From assembly GCA_945889445.1 (NCBI GenBank), contig CAMDBX010000012.1, forward strand, positions 1-64,000: a stretch of DNA of 64,000 bases, read 5' to 3'. Under the pieces are notes generated by a model that saw only the letters and a program-made list of their open reading frames with translations, made no database searches and was not told where the DNA came from. The translations under genes and the position numbers were made by a program. The DNA is from Rhizobium sp. Q54 (GTDB lineage: Bacteria > Pseudomonadota > Alphaproteobacteria > Rhizobiales > Aestuariivirgaceae). This document shows, in pieces, positions 17,877 through 26,683 of the stretch. Every line of letters begins with the position of its first letter. Position 1 is the first letter of the stretch.

Positions 17877-18854
17877 TCAATGAGCGGCGATCTGCGCCGC
17901 CTTTTCGACCAGCACCTGGGCCTGACGGATCGAGGCATAGTCGATCAGGCGGCCATCGAGCGAGACGGCACCCTTGCCCTGGGCCTCCGCCTCCTTCATC
18001 GCCTCGAGGATGCGCCTGGCGCGCGTCACTTCGGCATCAGACGGGCTCATCACCTCGTTGGCGAGCGCGATCTGCGAGGGGTGGATGGCCCACTTGCCCT
18101 CGCAGCCCAGCACGGCGGCACGCGCTGCGGCAGCCTTGAAGGCATCGGGGTCGGAGAAGTTGCCGAAGGGACCATCGACCGGGCGCAAGCCATTGGCGCG
18201 TGCCGCCACCACCATGCGGGCGATGGCATAGTGCCACATGTCACCCCAGTGCACCTGGCGCGAATTGTCCGCAAGCGGCTCGGTGAGCACGGCATAGTCG
18301 GCATTGGCACCACCGATCGAGGTGGTGCGGGCGCGCGTCGAGGCGGCGTAGTCCGCCACGCCGAAGTGCAGCGACTCGTTGCGCTTGGAGGCCGCCGAGA
18401 TCTCGTGCACGTTCTGCATGCCGAGGGCGGTTTCGATGATGAGCTCGAAGCCGATGCGCTTCTTGCGGTTTTTCGCTGTCTCGACCTGGGTCACCAGCAT
18501 GTCCACGCCATAGACGTCGGACGCAGTGCCGACCTTGGGGATCATGATGAGGTCGAGGCGGTCGCTTGCCTGTTCCAGCACGTCGACCACGTCGCGGTAC
18601 ATGTAGTGCGTATCGAGGCCATTGATGCGCACCGAGAGGGCCTTGTTGCCCCAGTCGATATCGCCGATGGCCTGGATGATGTTCTTGCGGGCCTGCGCCT
18701 TGTCATCCGGCGCCACCGCATCCTCAAGATCGAGGAACACGACGTCGGCGGCGGACTTGGCCGCCTTTTCGAACATCTGGGGCTGGCTGCCGGGGACGGC
18801 CAGTTCGCTGCGGTTCAGGCGGGCTTTCGCCTGTTCGACGTTAAAGAAGCTCAT
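17877..18854 (-). CDS. mcl: L-malyl-CoA/beta-methylmalyl-CoA lyase
   Basis: A 325-residue CitE-like lyase that splits malyl-CoA into glyoxylate and acetyl-CoA, the last step of the serine cycle. Diagnostic segments are LNRSELAVPGSQP, DVVFLDLEDAVAPDDK, INGLDTHYMYRDVVD, FGVADYAASTRAR and EGKWAIHPSQIALANEV. These follow the Methylobacterium malyl-CoA lyase very closely as I know it. The ATG at 18854 was chosen because the family begins MSFxxx; the open frame runs on to 18989. Its operon position after mtkA-mtkB, the enzymes that make malyl-CoA, supports the role. Confidence 0.95.
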   Translation of the reverse strand: MSFFNVEQAKARLNRSELAVPGSQPQMFEKAAKSAADVVFLDLEDAVAPDDKAQARKNIIQAIGDIDWGNKALSVRINGLDTHYMYRDVVDVLEQASDRLDLIMIPKVGTASDVYGVDMLVTQVETAKNRKKRIGFELIIETALGMQNVHEISAASKRNESLHFGVADYAASTRARTTSIGGANADYAVLTEPLADNSRQVHWGDMWHYAIARMVVAARANGLRPVDGPFGNFSDPDAFKAAAARAAVLGCEGKWAIHPSQIALANEVMSPSDAEVTRARRILEAMKEAEAQGKGAVSLDGRLIDYASIRQAQVLVEKAAQIAAH

Positions 18855-18876
18855 GATTGTTCCTAATGTGAAAAGG

Positions 18877-19224
18877 TCAGGCGGCCTTGCGCCGGCGCAG
18901 GATTTCGCTCTGCGCCGCTTCCGGGTCGAAGAGGCCGTTCTCGAACATGTAGCGCACCAGCTGGTGGCGGCGGTACAGGCCCATCTCACGAATGGCGCGA
19001 GACATGTGGGCTTTCACCGTCGCACTGCACACGCCGAGGAGAAATGCGATCTCCTTGTCGGCGAGGCCGCAGCACACGAGCTGCAGCACCAGCATCTGCA
19101 TGGCCGAGAGGCGGCAGGGCTTGGGGTCATAGCGGTAGGAGCGGAGCTCCGGCACGATGTTGACCGTGCCGGACGCGGTGGTGCTGCGCCCCAGGCGCAT
19201 GGGGGTTTCCAGAGGCAGGTTCAT
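18877..19224 (-). CDS. Small LuxR-type DNA-binding protein without receiver domain
   Basis: A 115-residue protein with a GerE/LuxR HTH at about residues 36-95 (CRLSAMQMLVLQLVCCGLADKEIAFLL, then SATVKAHMSRAIREMGLYRRHQLV). The usual Glu of LTxRE is replaced (LSAMQM). There is no receiver or autoinducer domain; the N-terminal 35 residues look unstructured. It sits between mtkB (seven bp upstream) and mcl (22 bp downstream), the place where ppc lies in Methylobacterium. It probably regulates this operon, perhaps with the response regulator at 22690. Role inferred. Confidence 0.8.
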   Translation of the reverse strand: MNLPLETPMRLGRSTTASGTVNIVPELRSYRYDPKPCRLSAMQMLVLQLVCCGLADKEIAFLLGVCSATVKAHMSRAIREMGLYRRHQLVRYMFENGLFDPEAAQSEILRRRKAA

Positions 19225-19231
19225 GATGATC

Positions 19232-20119
19232 TCACGCCGCCTTGAGAACCTTCTGCGCCGTGCTGCCGATTTCGGCAGGGGTCGGCGCAATGGCAACGCC
19301 CACGTCACGCAGCAGTTCCACCTTCTCGGAAGCACCTTCGCCGAAGGCCGAGATGATGGCGCCGGCATGGCCCATCTTGCGGCCCTTCGGCGCGGAGAGG
19401 CCCGCGACATAGGCGATCACCGGCTTGGTCATGTGGTCGCGGATGTATTCCGCGGCCTCGGCCTCCTGCGGGCCGCCGATTTCGCCGATCATGACGACGG
19501 CATGGGTTTCCGGATCAGCCTCGAAGAGCTCGAGGATGTCCTTGAAGGATGAGCCGTTGATCGGGTCACCGCCGATACCGACGCTCGTCGAGACGCCGAT
19601 GCCGAGGTCCATCATCTGCGCGGCAGCCTCGTAGCCCAGGGTGCCGGAGCGGCCGACGATGCCGACATTGCCGGGGATATAGATGTTGCCGGGCATGATG
19701 CCCATCATCGCCTTGCCGGGCGAGATGAGGCCGGCACAGTTGGGGCCGATCAGGCGCATGCGGTTTTCCGACCGGTAGCGGCGCATGTAGCGCTTCACCC
19801 GGATCATGTCCTGGCTGGGAATGCCATCGGTGATGGCAACGCAGAGGCGGATGTTGGCATCCGCCGATTCCATGATCGAATCGGCCGCGAAGGGCGGCGG
19901 CACGAAGACGATCGAGGCGGTGGCCCCGGTCTTCTCCACGGCTTCCTTCATCGTGTCGAAGACGGGGAGCCCGTCCTGCATGGTGCCGCCCTTGCCGGGG
20001 GTCACGCCGCCAACGATGTTGGTGCCATATTCGCGCATCTCCTTCGCGTGGAAGGAGCCGATCTTGCCGGTGATTCCCTGTACCAGAACCGGCGTCGTAC
20101 GGTCGAGAAGGATGCTCAT
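19232..20119 (-). CDS. mtkB: Malate--CoA ligase (malate thiokinase) alpha-type subunit
   Basis: A 295-residue homologue of succinyl-CoA synthetase alpha. It has the CoA-binding start ([18 protein letters not shown]), the [12 protein letters not shown]-like segment ([14 protein letters not shown]) and the phospho-His in [11 protein letters not shown]. With mtkA it forms malyl-CoA from malate, CoA and ATP. I call it mtkB rather than sucD because it lies in one operon with sga, mtkA and mcl and because mtkA matches Methylobacterium MtkA closely. The start overlaps the mtkA stop (ATGA). Confidence 0.92.
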   Translation of the reverse strand: MSILLDRTTPVLVQGITGKIGSFHAKEMREYGTNIVGGVTPGKGGTMQDGLPVFDTMKEAVEKTGATASIVFVPPPFAADSIMESADANIRLCVAITDGIPSQDMIRVKRYMRRYRSENRMRLIGPNCAGLISPGKAMMGIMPGNIYIPGNVGIVGRSGTLGYEAAAQMMDLGIGVSTSVGIGGDPINGSSFKDILELFEADPETHAVVMIGEIGGPQEAEAAEYIRDHMTKPVIAYVAGLSAPKGRKMGHAGAIISAFGEGASEKVELLRDVGVAIAPTPAEIGSTAQKVLKAA

Positions 20120-21315
20120 GCGTTCACCACCTTGAGGCCAACGGTGTTGGCGTTGTTCTTCCAGGCTGCAACCGCGCGTTCGGCGGCTTCGGCCAGTGTA
20201 TTGGCGCGGATGATGGGAAGGCCCGAGCGCGCCAGGATGCGGCGGCCCTCCTCCACATGCGTTCCCGCCAGGCGCACGATGACCGGCACGCCGACGGGGC
20301 TCTTCTCCAGCGCCTGGACCACGCCTTCGGCAACCCAGTCGCAGCGGTTGATGCCGGCGAAGATGTTGACGAGGATGGCCTCGACGTTCTTGTCCATGGT
20401 GACGAGCTTGAAGGCCTTGGCCACGCGTTCCGGCGTGGCGCCGCCGCCGATGTCGAGGAAGTTGGCAGGCTCGCCGCCGGCCAGCTTGATCATGTCCATG
20501 GTGGCCATGGCGAGGCCGGCGCCGTTGACGATGCAGCCGATCTTGCCGGCAAGGCCGACATAGGCGAGGCCGCGGTCATTGGCGTGGGTCTCGCGCGGGT
20601 CTTCCTGGCTCTTGTCGCGGAGCTCGGCGACCGCCGGATGGCGGAACAGCGCATTGTCGTCAAAGGTCATCTTGGCGTCGAGCGCCATGACGTGGTCGTC
20701 CTCGGTGACGATGAGCGGGTTGATCTCCAGCATTGTCGCGTCGAGTTCCTCGAAGGCGCGGTAGCAGCCCATGAGGGCATTGACCGCCGACTGCACCTGC
20801 GACGGCTTGAGGCCGAGCGCGAAGGCGATCTCGCGGGCCTGGAAGGCCTGCATGCCAACCGCGGGCTCCACGCTCACCTTGACGATGGAGTCAGGCTTCT
20901 CCGCCGCAATCTCCTCGATCTCCATGCCGCCTTGCGAGGAGGCAACGACCATCACGCGCTCCGACTTGCGGTCCAGCACGAAGCCCAGATAGAGCTCCTT
21001 GGCGATGGCGACGCCGCCTTCGACATAGAGGCGGCCGACGATCTTTCCGGCGGGGCCGGACTGGTGGGTGACCAGCTTCTTGCCGAGCAGCTCGTCGGCG
21101 GCATCAGCCACCTCGTCTTCCGTACGGCAGAGCTTGACGCCGCCAGCCTTGCCGCGGCCGCCGGTGTGCACCTGCGCCTTGACGACCCACAGCTTGCCGC
21201 CGATTTCACGCGCGCGGTAAGCCGCCTGCTCGGGGCTGTAGGCGAGCGCACCCTTGGGGGTCGCTACGCCGAAGCGGGCCAGGATTTCCTTGGCCTGATA
21301 CTCATGAATGTCCAT
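20116..21315 (-). CDS. mtkA: Malate--CoA ligase (malate thiokinase) beta-type subunit
   Basis: A 399-residue ATP-grasp subunit related to SucC. Key segments are [57 protein letters not shown] and [21 protein letters not shown] binding and the CoA-ligase subunit interface lie here. AGGAGG lies six bases before the ATG at 21315. It is immediately downstream of sga (10 bp), so both are probably transcribed from the promoter near 22520-22690. Confidence 0.94.
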   Translation of the reverse strand: MDIHEYQAKEILARFGVATPKGALAYSPEQAAYRAREIGGKLWVVKAQVHTGGRGKAGGVKLCRTEDEVADAADELLGKKLVTHQSGPAGKIVGRLYVEGGVAIAKELYLGFVLDRKSERVMVVASSQGGMEIEEIAAEKPDSIVKVSVEPAVGMQAFQAREIAFALGLKPSQVQSAVNALMGCYRAFEELDATMLEINPLIVTEDDHVMALDAKMTFDDNALFRHPAVAELRDKSQEDPRETHANDRGLAYVGLAGKIGCIVNGAGLAMATMDMIKLAGGEPANFLDIGGGATPERVAKAFKLVTMDKNVEAILVNIFAGINRCDWVAEGVVQALEKSPVGVPVIVRLAGTHVEEGRRILARSGLPIIRANTLAEAAERAVAAWKNNANTVGLKVVNA

Positions 21316-21325
21316 GTCTGCCTCC

Positions 21326-22519
21326 TCAGGCCGCGTTCTTGAGTGAAGCGGTGCCGGTGGCGCCGCGATAATATTCGATGGCCGCACCCACGCCCGAGCC
21401 CGCCGTCACCGGCACGCCCAGGTCGCGCATCGCCATTTCGGAACCGGCGATGGCCTGCAGGCACATGATCTCGTTGAGATCACCCAGGTGGCCGATGCGG
21501 AACACCTTGCCCGCCACCTTGTTGAGCCCCATGCCGAGCGAAAGATTGTACTTCGTGTAGGCGTGACGCACCATCGCCGCGCTGTCGAAGCCCTCAGGCA
21601 GCAGGATGGCGCTGACCGTGTCGGAATGCCACTTCGGCGCCGCGGCGCAGAGCTTGAGGCCCCAGGCCGAAACGGCTTGGCGCACGCCCTCGGCGAGGCG
21701 GAAGTGCCGGGCGAAGACATTGTCCATGCCCTCGGCGAGCAGCAGGTCGGTCGCGGCCCTCAGTGCACGGAGCATGTGGAGCGGCGGGGTGTAGGGGAAG
21801 AAGCCGTCCTTGTTGGTCTTCATCATGTCTTCGAAGTCGAAGTAGCAGCGGCGCATGCCAGCCGCCTTGCGGGCGGCGAGCGCCTTTTCCGACACGGCGA
21901 GGATGGCGAGGCCGGCGGGCATCATGAAGCCCTTCTGCGAACCCGACACGCAGACGTCGACGTTCCACTCGTCCATGCGGAAGTCGATGGAGGCGAGCGA
22001 GCTCACCGCGTCGACAAAGAGAAGAGCGGGATGATGCGCGCCATCCATCGCCTTGCGCACGCCGGCCACATCGCTGGTGACACCGGTGGCGGTTTCATTG
22101 TGGGTGACGAGCACGACCTTGTAGGCATGCGCCTTGTCGGCCTTGAGCTTCTCGGCAAAAATTTCGACGGGAACGCCCTCGCCCCACGGCACATCGACCA
22201 CGTCGACCTCGAGGCCCATGCGCTGGCACATGTCAGCCCACAGCAGCGAGAACTGGCCGAAGCGGGCGATCAGCACCTTGTCGCCGGGCGACAGCGTGTT
22301 GGTCATGGCGGCTTCCCAGCCGCCGGTGCCCGATGCCGGGAACAGGAAGACCTGCGCCATTTCGGTCTTGAAGACCTTCTTCACGTCGGCGAAGAGCGGC
22401 AGGGTGAAGGCGGGAAGATCCGGCGCGCGCTGGTCTTCCATTGAAATGTCCATCGCGAGGCGGACCGCCTGGGGCACGTTGGTGGGGCCCGGAATGAAAA
22501 GGCCACGAGTTCCTGGCAT
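21326..22519 (-). CDS. sgaA: Serine--glyoxylate aminotransferase
   Basis: A 397-residue PLP enzyme of the class V aminotransferase fold. It transfers the amino group of serine to glyoxylate, giving hydroxypyruvate and glycine, at the centre of the serine cycle. Seen are [10 protein letters not shown] at the N-terminus, [35 protein letters not shown], the PLP Lys in [13 protein letters not shown] and [11 protein letters not shown]. The ATG at 22519 is chosen to match the family start (GTRGLFIPG). First gene of the operon. Confidence 0.94.
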   Translation of the reverse strand: MPGTRGLFIPGPTNVPQAVRLAMDISMEDQRAPDLPAFTLPLFADVKKVFKTEMAQVFLFPASGTGGWEAAMTNTLSPGDKVLIARFGQFSLLWADMCQRMGLEVDVVDVPWGEGVPVEIFAEKLKADKAHAYKVVLVTHNETATGVTSDVAGVRKAMDGAHHPALLFVDAVSSLASIDFRMDEWNVDVCVSGSQKGFMMPAGLAILAVSEKALAARKAAGMRRCYFDFEDMMKTNKDGFFPYTPPLHMLRALRAATDLLLAEGMDNVFARHFRLAEGVRQAVSAWGLKLCAAAPKWHSDTVSAILLPEGFDSAAMVRHAYTKYNLSLGMGLNKVAGKVFRIGHLGDLNEIMCLQAIAGSEMAMRDLGVPVTAGSGVGAAIEYYRGATGTASLKNAA

Positions 22520-22613
22520 TGGTTTTCTCCCATGTGTTTTGTTGTTGCAGCCACCATGGGCGGGTGGGCGCAATTTGAAAACACCCGGAAAACCAGCCTT
22601 CTGGCATCCATTA

Positions 22614-22683
22614 GGGTGGGAATTTTCCCATCCATTCCGGCTGTAAATTCCGCTTGTCAGGGGTTACACCCACCCGATAGGGT
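22614..22683. promoter_or_regulatory. Candidate divergent control region with inverted repeats
   Basis: Between the divergent sgaA (22519) and the response regulator (22690) lie a nine-base inverted repeat with one mismatch (GGGTGGGAA tt TTCCCATCC, 22614-22633) and a second ACCC-gata-GGGT repeat (22672-22683). AGGGTRGG occurs in both. These are plausible sites for the LuxR-type proteins encoded on either side; binding has not been shown. Confidence 0.4.
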
Positions 22684-22689
22684 AGGTTT

Positions 22690-23304
22690 ATGACAGAAAT
22701 TCGCAGTGTCATCGTTGCCGACCCCAACACCATCATGCTCCAGGCCTTGTCGGACCTGTTCGAGCGCGATAAGCGCTTCAGCCTGGTGGCCACCTCCAAG
22801 ACGGCCGAGGGCTTCCTCGAATCCTGCCTCCGGGTGCCGGTCGACATCGGCATCGTCGACTGGACCATCCCGCAGCTCGGCGCCGAACGGCTGCTGGGCA
22901 TCTTGCGCGATCGGCCGGATGCGCCGCGCATCATCGTTTATTCCGGCAGCGGTGACCCGGACGTGCCACGCCGTGCCATGGCGGCGGGTGCTGCCGCCTT
23001 CCTGACGCGCGATGCGCCGGAACAGCAGCTGCTCGATGTCGCGGCAACCGTGGCGGCCGGCCGCATGGTGTTTCCCTACATGGATGTGCGCGGGCTGAAG
23101 CGCGACCCGCGCGAAAGCCTCACCGAGCGCGAGAAAACGTTGCTGGCAGCGCTGGCCAAGGGTCGCACCAACACCGAACTCGCGGCAGAACTCGACATCT
23201 CGATCAACACGGTGAAGTTCCACCTCCGGAACCTCTACGAGAAGCTCGGCCTCAACAACCGCTCGCAGGCAATTGCCTTCCATTACGCGAACGCTGTGCC
23301 TTAG
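22690..23304 (+). CDS. LuxR-family response regulator with atypical receiver
   Basis: A 204-residue NarL/FixJ-type protein. The receiver (1-125) keeps the phospho-acceptor Asp57 (GIVDWTIP) and Ser85, but the acidic pair is reduced to a single Asp11 (VADPN) and the conserved Lys is Arg107 (FLTRDA). The C-terminal GerE HTH (SLTEREKTLLAALAKGRTNTELA to KFHLRNLYEKLGLNNRSQAI) is intact. No histidine kinase is adjacent. It diverges from the serine-cycle operon, so it may control C1 assimilation and may not need ordinary phosphorylation. Confidence 0.88.
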   Translation: MTEIRSVIVADPNTIMLQALSDLFERDKRFSLVATSKTAEGFLESCLRVPVDIGIVDWTIPQLGAERLLGILRDRPDAPRIIVYSGSGDPDVPRRAMAAGAAAFLTRDAPEQQLLDVAATVAAGRMVFPYMDVRGLKRDPRESLTEREKTLLAALAKGRTNTELAAELDISINTVKFHLRNLYEKLGLNNRSQAIAFHYANAVP

Positions 23305-23343
23305 CCACCACAGCAGCCAATGCACACCCCGCCAACCCCTCCT

Positions 23344-23375
23344 GCCGTCACCCCGGCGAAGGCCGGGATGACGGC
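23344..23375. repeat. Palindromic intergenic repeat / bidirectional hairpin
   Basis: Two 14-base arms (GCCGTCACCCCGGC and GCCGGGATGACGGC, one mismatch) flank GAAG. This matches the GTCA-CCCCGGCGAAGGCCGGG-ATGAC type of short palindromic repeat that I know from many alphaproteobacterial intergenic regions. It lies between two convergent genes and could also end transcription. Confidence 0.6.
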
Positions 23376-23503
23376 GCAGAGAGTGGTGCACGGTAGCCGC
23401 AGGACGGGCGCTGAATGGCTTTCCTCTTCTCTCATCTAGGGTACTAGCTGTTCAGTAAAACAGCCAAAAGCAACCGTTACAAATCGATCCTCGCGAAGAC
23501 CCG

Positions 23504-23524
23504 GAAAGCTGGGCTCCAGCTTTC
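23504..23524. repeat. Second intergenic hairpin, related repeat type
   Basis: A perfect nine-base stem (GAAAGCTGG / CCAGCTTTC) with a three-base loop, followed by CGCTGGCATGACC. It looks like a degenerate member of the same class of GTCATGCCAGCGAAAGC repeats. It sits about 30 bp from the stop of the minus-strand hydrolase and may act as its terminator. Confidence 0.5.
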
Positions 23525-23552
23525 GCTGGCATGACCGAAAGAAGGGCTCGAC

Positions 23553-25214
23553 TCAGAGCCCCTTCTCTTCCGTCCACTGGTCGAGCTTCAGCATTTCGGC
23601 ATCGCCGAAATTCTCCGGCTGGATGAGGGCATGCCAGCCCGCCGCATAGTCGCGTGCCGTGTAGACGTGGCCGCGGCCCTTGGGCACCGTGGTCGCCGTC
23701 ATCATGTCGAAGGCGAGCTGGATGAAGGTGATGCCCGGATACCAGGTGAGTGCGGGTGACACGCCGGACCCGCGTGGTGCCTTCATCCAGTCAGGCTCGC
23801 GCCGCCACATGCCGGTTTCGAAGAAGGTGATCGCATCCGAGGGGTACTGCAGATAGGCGATCTTCACCGGGCCCCAGCCGGGTGCTGCCAGCTCACTGCG
23901 GTCGCCGGCGTTGAAGAAGCGGAACACGGCGGGCGTGCGGGGTTGCGGCAGCCAGGCGGGAGATCCCTTCGCGCGTGTTGCCGTCACCTGGTTCCATGTA
24001 CGGCTGGCAAAGGGCGGGCCCGCCCACAGCGCGCCCTCAAAAGGGTCTCCCAGCAGCGCATAGGCATCGGTCGCAAGATCGGAGTTCAGCGAGCCAAGGC
24101 TGAGGCCAAACAGGAACAGGCGCGGACGCCGGTCGCGCGGCAGCGAGCGCCAATGCCCATAAACAGTGTCAAACACCGCCTCCGCCGTCTCCTCGCCATA
24201 GATCGGATCGACGAACAGGGTGAGCCAGCTGGGAAGGTAGGAATACTGCACCGACACAGAGGCGACATCACCGCCCGTCATCACCTCGAGCGGCAGCATC
24301 GCGGCGGGATCGACCCAACCCGTGCCGGTCGGCGTGGCAATGACCAGCAGCTTGCGATCGAAGGCACCCGTGCGCTTCAGTTCCGCCAACGCCAGGTCGG
24401 CGCGCTCCTGTGGCGTCTCGGCGGAATTCAGGCCGACGTAGATCTGCAGCGGCGCCATGGCCTCGCGGCCGGAGATGGCAGTGATCTCTGCCGGCGTCGG
24501 CAGCGACAGGACGCGCAGGCGGCCTTGGCGGCCGAGGTCCTCCCAATCGACGAGCGAGGCTGCGCTGCCGGCCTTCAGCGGATCGGCGGGCTGCGCCTCC
24601 TCCGGCGGGATGAGCGCATCGACAGCGCGATAGGACGAGTCGAGGCCGCGCAGCAGCGCATCGAGCAGGAAGCCGTTGCCGATGGCCCAGAAGATCCATG
24701 CGGCAAGCGCCGATGCCACGAGCACGGCGGCGCGATGCGGCAGCACCCAGCGCAGCGGCGCCCCGAAGAAGTCGCGCAATGCCGCAAAGAATCGGCCCAC
24801 AAGCATCAGCACGACAATGAGCAGCAGCCCAACAGCGAGCAGAATGAAGGGCCAGCTGCCGCCGTTGGGCTGCATGTCCAGCGCAAGGCGCACCTCGTCC
24901 TGCCAGCCATCCGCCTTGAAGGCAGCGACCAGCATGATGCCAGCAGCGCCAACCACAGACAGCACGCGGATGGGCTTGAGCAGCGGCTTCGGCAGCACGG
25001 GCAGCCCCAGCCATGCCCACAGCGCGCTGACGGCGACAGCAAGCGCATAGCCCACGGCAAAGCACAGGCCGCCGATGGCCCCCTGCAGAAGGCCATCACG
25101 CGGGATGAGGCTCGGCGTCAGGGCTGCCGCCCAGAACAGCGCGCCAAGGATCACCCCCGCAGCCGAGAGCGGTCCCGTGAGACGGTGGTACAGGGCAAGC
25201 GTAAGCTTCTTCAT
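23553..25214 (-). CDS. Membrane-anchored alpha/beta-hydrolase family protein (Abhydrolase_9-like)
   Basis: About 553 residues. The N-terminal third has five or so hydrophobic segments (GVILGALFWAAAL, GLCFAVGYALAVAVSALWAWLGL, RVLSVVGAAGIMLVAAF, PFILLAVGLLLIVVLMLVG, AAVLVASALAAWIFWAIG). The C-terminal part is a hydrolase-like domain with GLSLGSLNSDLA as a nucleophile elbow and an LQYPSDAITFFE segment. I relate it to the PF10081-type family of uncharacterised membrane hydrolases. ATG at 25214 chosen; the frame opens to 25277. No obvious operon partner. Confidence 0.75.
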   Translation of the reverse strand: MKKLTLALYHRLTGPLSAAGVILGALFWAAALTPSLIPRDGLLQGAIGGLCFAVGYALAVAVSALWAWLGLPVLPKPLLKPIRVLSVVGAAGIMLVAAFKADGWQDEVRLALDMQPNGGSWPFILLAVGLLLIVVLMLVGRFFAALRDFFGAPLRWVLPHRAAVLVASALAAWIFWAIGNGFLLDALLRGLDSSYRAVDALIPPEEAQPADPLKAGSAASLVDWEDLGRQGRLRVLSLPTPAEITAISGREAMAPLQIYVGLNSAETPQERADLALAELKRTGAFDRKLLVIATPTGTGWVDPAAMLPLEVMTGGDVASVSVQYSYLPSWLTLFVDPIYGEETAEAVFDTVYGHWRSLPRDRRPRLFLFGLSLGSLNSDLATDAYALLGDPFEGALWAGPPFASRTWNQVTATRAKGSPAWLPQPRTPAVFRFFNAGDRSELAAPGWGPVKIAYLQYPSDAITFFETGMWRREPDWMKAPRGSGVSPALTWYPGITFIQLAFDMMTATTVPKGRGHVYTARDYAAGWHALIQPENFGDAEMLKLDQWTEEKGL

Positions 25215-25464
25215 CAAGCGACCATCTTTGAAATTCGGAGGCGAGCAAGCCACTCGTGTACCGCCACTGTCAAGCACGACGTGACTGTGAAATCAGCTGT
25301 CCCGACGCATCACGAAGGTGTCAGGTGTGGGGTCATCCGACGTTCGCAACAACAGGGTCATGGTGCGCGTGTCGTCTAGGATCGCGTGGTGCCCTTTGCC
25401 GGACAGGCCGAAGCCGCCGCAGGGCGAAACGGCGCATTGACGCCCAACTATGACAGGCACGGCC
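25215..25464. other. Intergenic stretch, no confident gene
   Basis: A minus-strand frame ends at 25293 (last residues TPDTFVMRRDS), but it lacks a clear ribosome-binding site and family resemblance, so it is not called. Nothing else recognisable. Confidence 0.4.
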
Positions 25465-25614
25465 TCACTTGACGGGCGGATCATCCTCCAGCGGCACGCG
25501 GGCCTCTTTCTCGAACTGCTTCTTGCGCTTTGGGTTGAAGGCATAGAAGAGCACGGCCAGGAAGGCGACAGGCACCGCCCAAATCCACCATGCGGACAAC
25601 AGGCTCTCGATCAT
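25465..25614 (-). CDS. ccoQ: CcoQ/FixQ-like cbb3 oxidase small subunit (orphan)
   Basis: A 49-residue peptide: one transmembrane helix (about 8-26, WWIWAVPVAFLAVLFYAF) followed by a basic, then acidic tail (NPKRKKQFEKEARVPLEDD). The YAF-P-xxKK...A..PL pattern is that of CcoQ/FixQ, the small subunit that stabilises cbb3 cytochrome c oxidase. AAAGGAG lies six bases before the ATG at 25614. No ccoN, ccoO or ccoP is nearby, so it stands alone. It may have another membrane role, but the resemblance is good. Confidence 0.65.
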   Translation of the reverse strand: MIESLLSAWWIWAVPVAFLAVLFYAFNPKRKKQFEKEARVPLEDDPPVK

Positions 25615-25840
25615 CTCCATCTCCTTTCCGCTCCCGATGCGACGAGACCATGAAATGCGCCGTCGTTGCAATTGCTTTTGCCGTGTCCGATTGGCGCGGG
25701 GAACGGGCGTGGCTTGCCATGCGGCGCCGAGGCTGAGAGTCCACCCTCCTTCCTCCATCCTCGGTTGACAGGCGAGGCCGCCGCCCTAATGTCCGGGCAC
25801 ATGTCCATTCCCGCGAATCCCAAGACTTGAGAAATTCCGG
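25615..25840. other. Divergent intergenic region
   Basis: About 225 bp between the CcoQ-like gene and the glycosyltransferase, presumably holding both promoters. I see no repeat, hairpin or additional gene. Confidence 0.4.
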
Positions 25841-26683
25841 ATGACGACAGTCCGTCTGCCGAAGGTTTCGGTCGCAATCCCGGTCTACAACGGTGAGTCC
25901 CATCTGGCGGAGACCATTGATTCCGTGCTGGCCCAGTCATGGGACGATTTCGAACTGATCATTTGCGACGATCGCTCCACGGACGGATCACTTGACGTTG
26001 CCGCCTCGCGCGCTGACGGCCGGATCCGGATCCTGCGCAACGACAGGAATCTGGGTTTTGGCGGAAACTGGAACCGCTGCCTCGCCGCGACCCAGGGCAG
26101 CTACATCAAGATCCTGCCCCAAGACGACCTTCTGCATCCGGATTGCCTCAGCAAGCAGGCGGAGGTGCTGGAGAGCGACGCCGCTGGCGAGGTGGCACTG
26201 GTGTTCTGTGCGCGTGCCATCGTCGGCCCGTCAGGCAAGTCCCATCTGACACGTCGTCTCAGTGGCAAGACCGCGAGTTACACCGGGGCGGGCCTCGCCA
26301 AGCTCACGGCGAGGAAGGGAACCAACCCGATCGGCGAGCCGGGGGCCGTCCTGTTCCGACGCACTGCCGCGCGGGCCGCCGGCCCGTTCAACGGCGCGCG
26401 GCCGTTCGTCATCGACATCGACTACTGGCTCCGCCTTCTCAAGCACGGGCGTGCTGTCTACCTGCCTGACGTGCTCGCCAGTTTCCGCGTCTCGCGCGGT
26501 TCGCAGAGCGTGCGAATGGTCCGTCATCAGGCCTCGGAGTTCAGGGCCTTTCTGACAGAAATGAAGGACTCCGGCCTCTACCCGCTGAGCAATGGAGACG
26601 TAACAATGGGTGGTCTGACGGCAACGCTGAACGGCCTTGGTCGGTCCATCTTCTACCGCCTGACGATCGGGCCCGCTTCATGA
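25841..26683 (+). CDS. Family 2 glycosyltransferase
   Basis: A 280-residue GT-A fold transferase. It shows the nucleotide-binding N-terminus (VSVAIPVYNGESHLAETIDSVLAQ), CDDRSTDGS and the PQDD acidic motif expected of the DxD position. It probably adds a sugar to a surface glycan. The next gene, a methyltransferase, overlaps it by ATGA, so both belong to a small surface-modification operon with GtrA. Confidence 0.88.
   Translation: MTTVRLPKVSVAIPVYNGESHLAETIDSVLAQSWDDFELIICDDRSTDGSLDVAASRADGRIRILRNDRNLGFGGNWNRCLAATQGSYIKILPQDDLLHPDCLSKQAEVLESDAAGEVALVFCARAIVGPSGKSHLTRRLSGKTASYTGAGLAKLTARKGTNPIGEPGAVLFRRTAARAAGPFNGARPFVIDIDYWLRLLKHGRAVYLPDVLASFRVSRGSQSVRMVRHQASEFRAFLTEMKDSGLYPLSNGDVTMGGLTATLNGLGRSIFYRLTIGPAS

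Noticed and set aside
19232-21315. Reading mtkA/mtkB as TCA-cycle sucC/sucD
   Set aside because: The neighbours are sga and mcl, no sucA/B or mdh is present, and mtkA keeps long segments I recognise from Methylobacterium MtkA. A dual role cannot be excluded by sequence alone.
20257-22444. Long plus-strand frames opposite mtkA and sgaA
   Set aside because: The minus-strand proteins match known serine-cycle enzymes end to end; the plus frames have no recognisable domain.
23943-25379. 478-codon plus-strand open frame
   Set aside because: Opposite the membrane hydrolase gene, with a low-complexity Q/R/H-rich translation and no ribosome-binding site.
25293-25544. 83-codon minus-strand frame
   Set aside because: It overlaps the better supported CcoQ-like gene and has no clear start signal.
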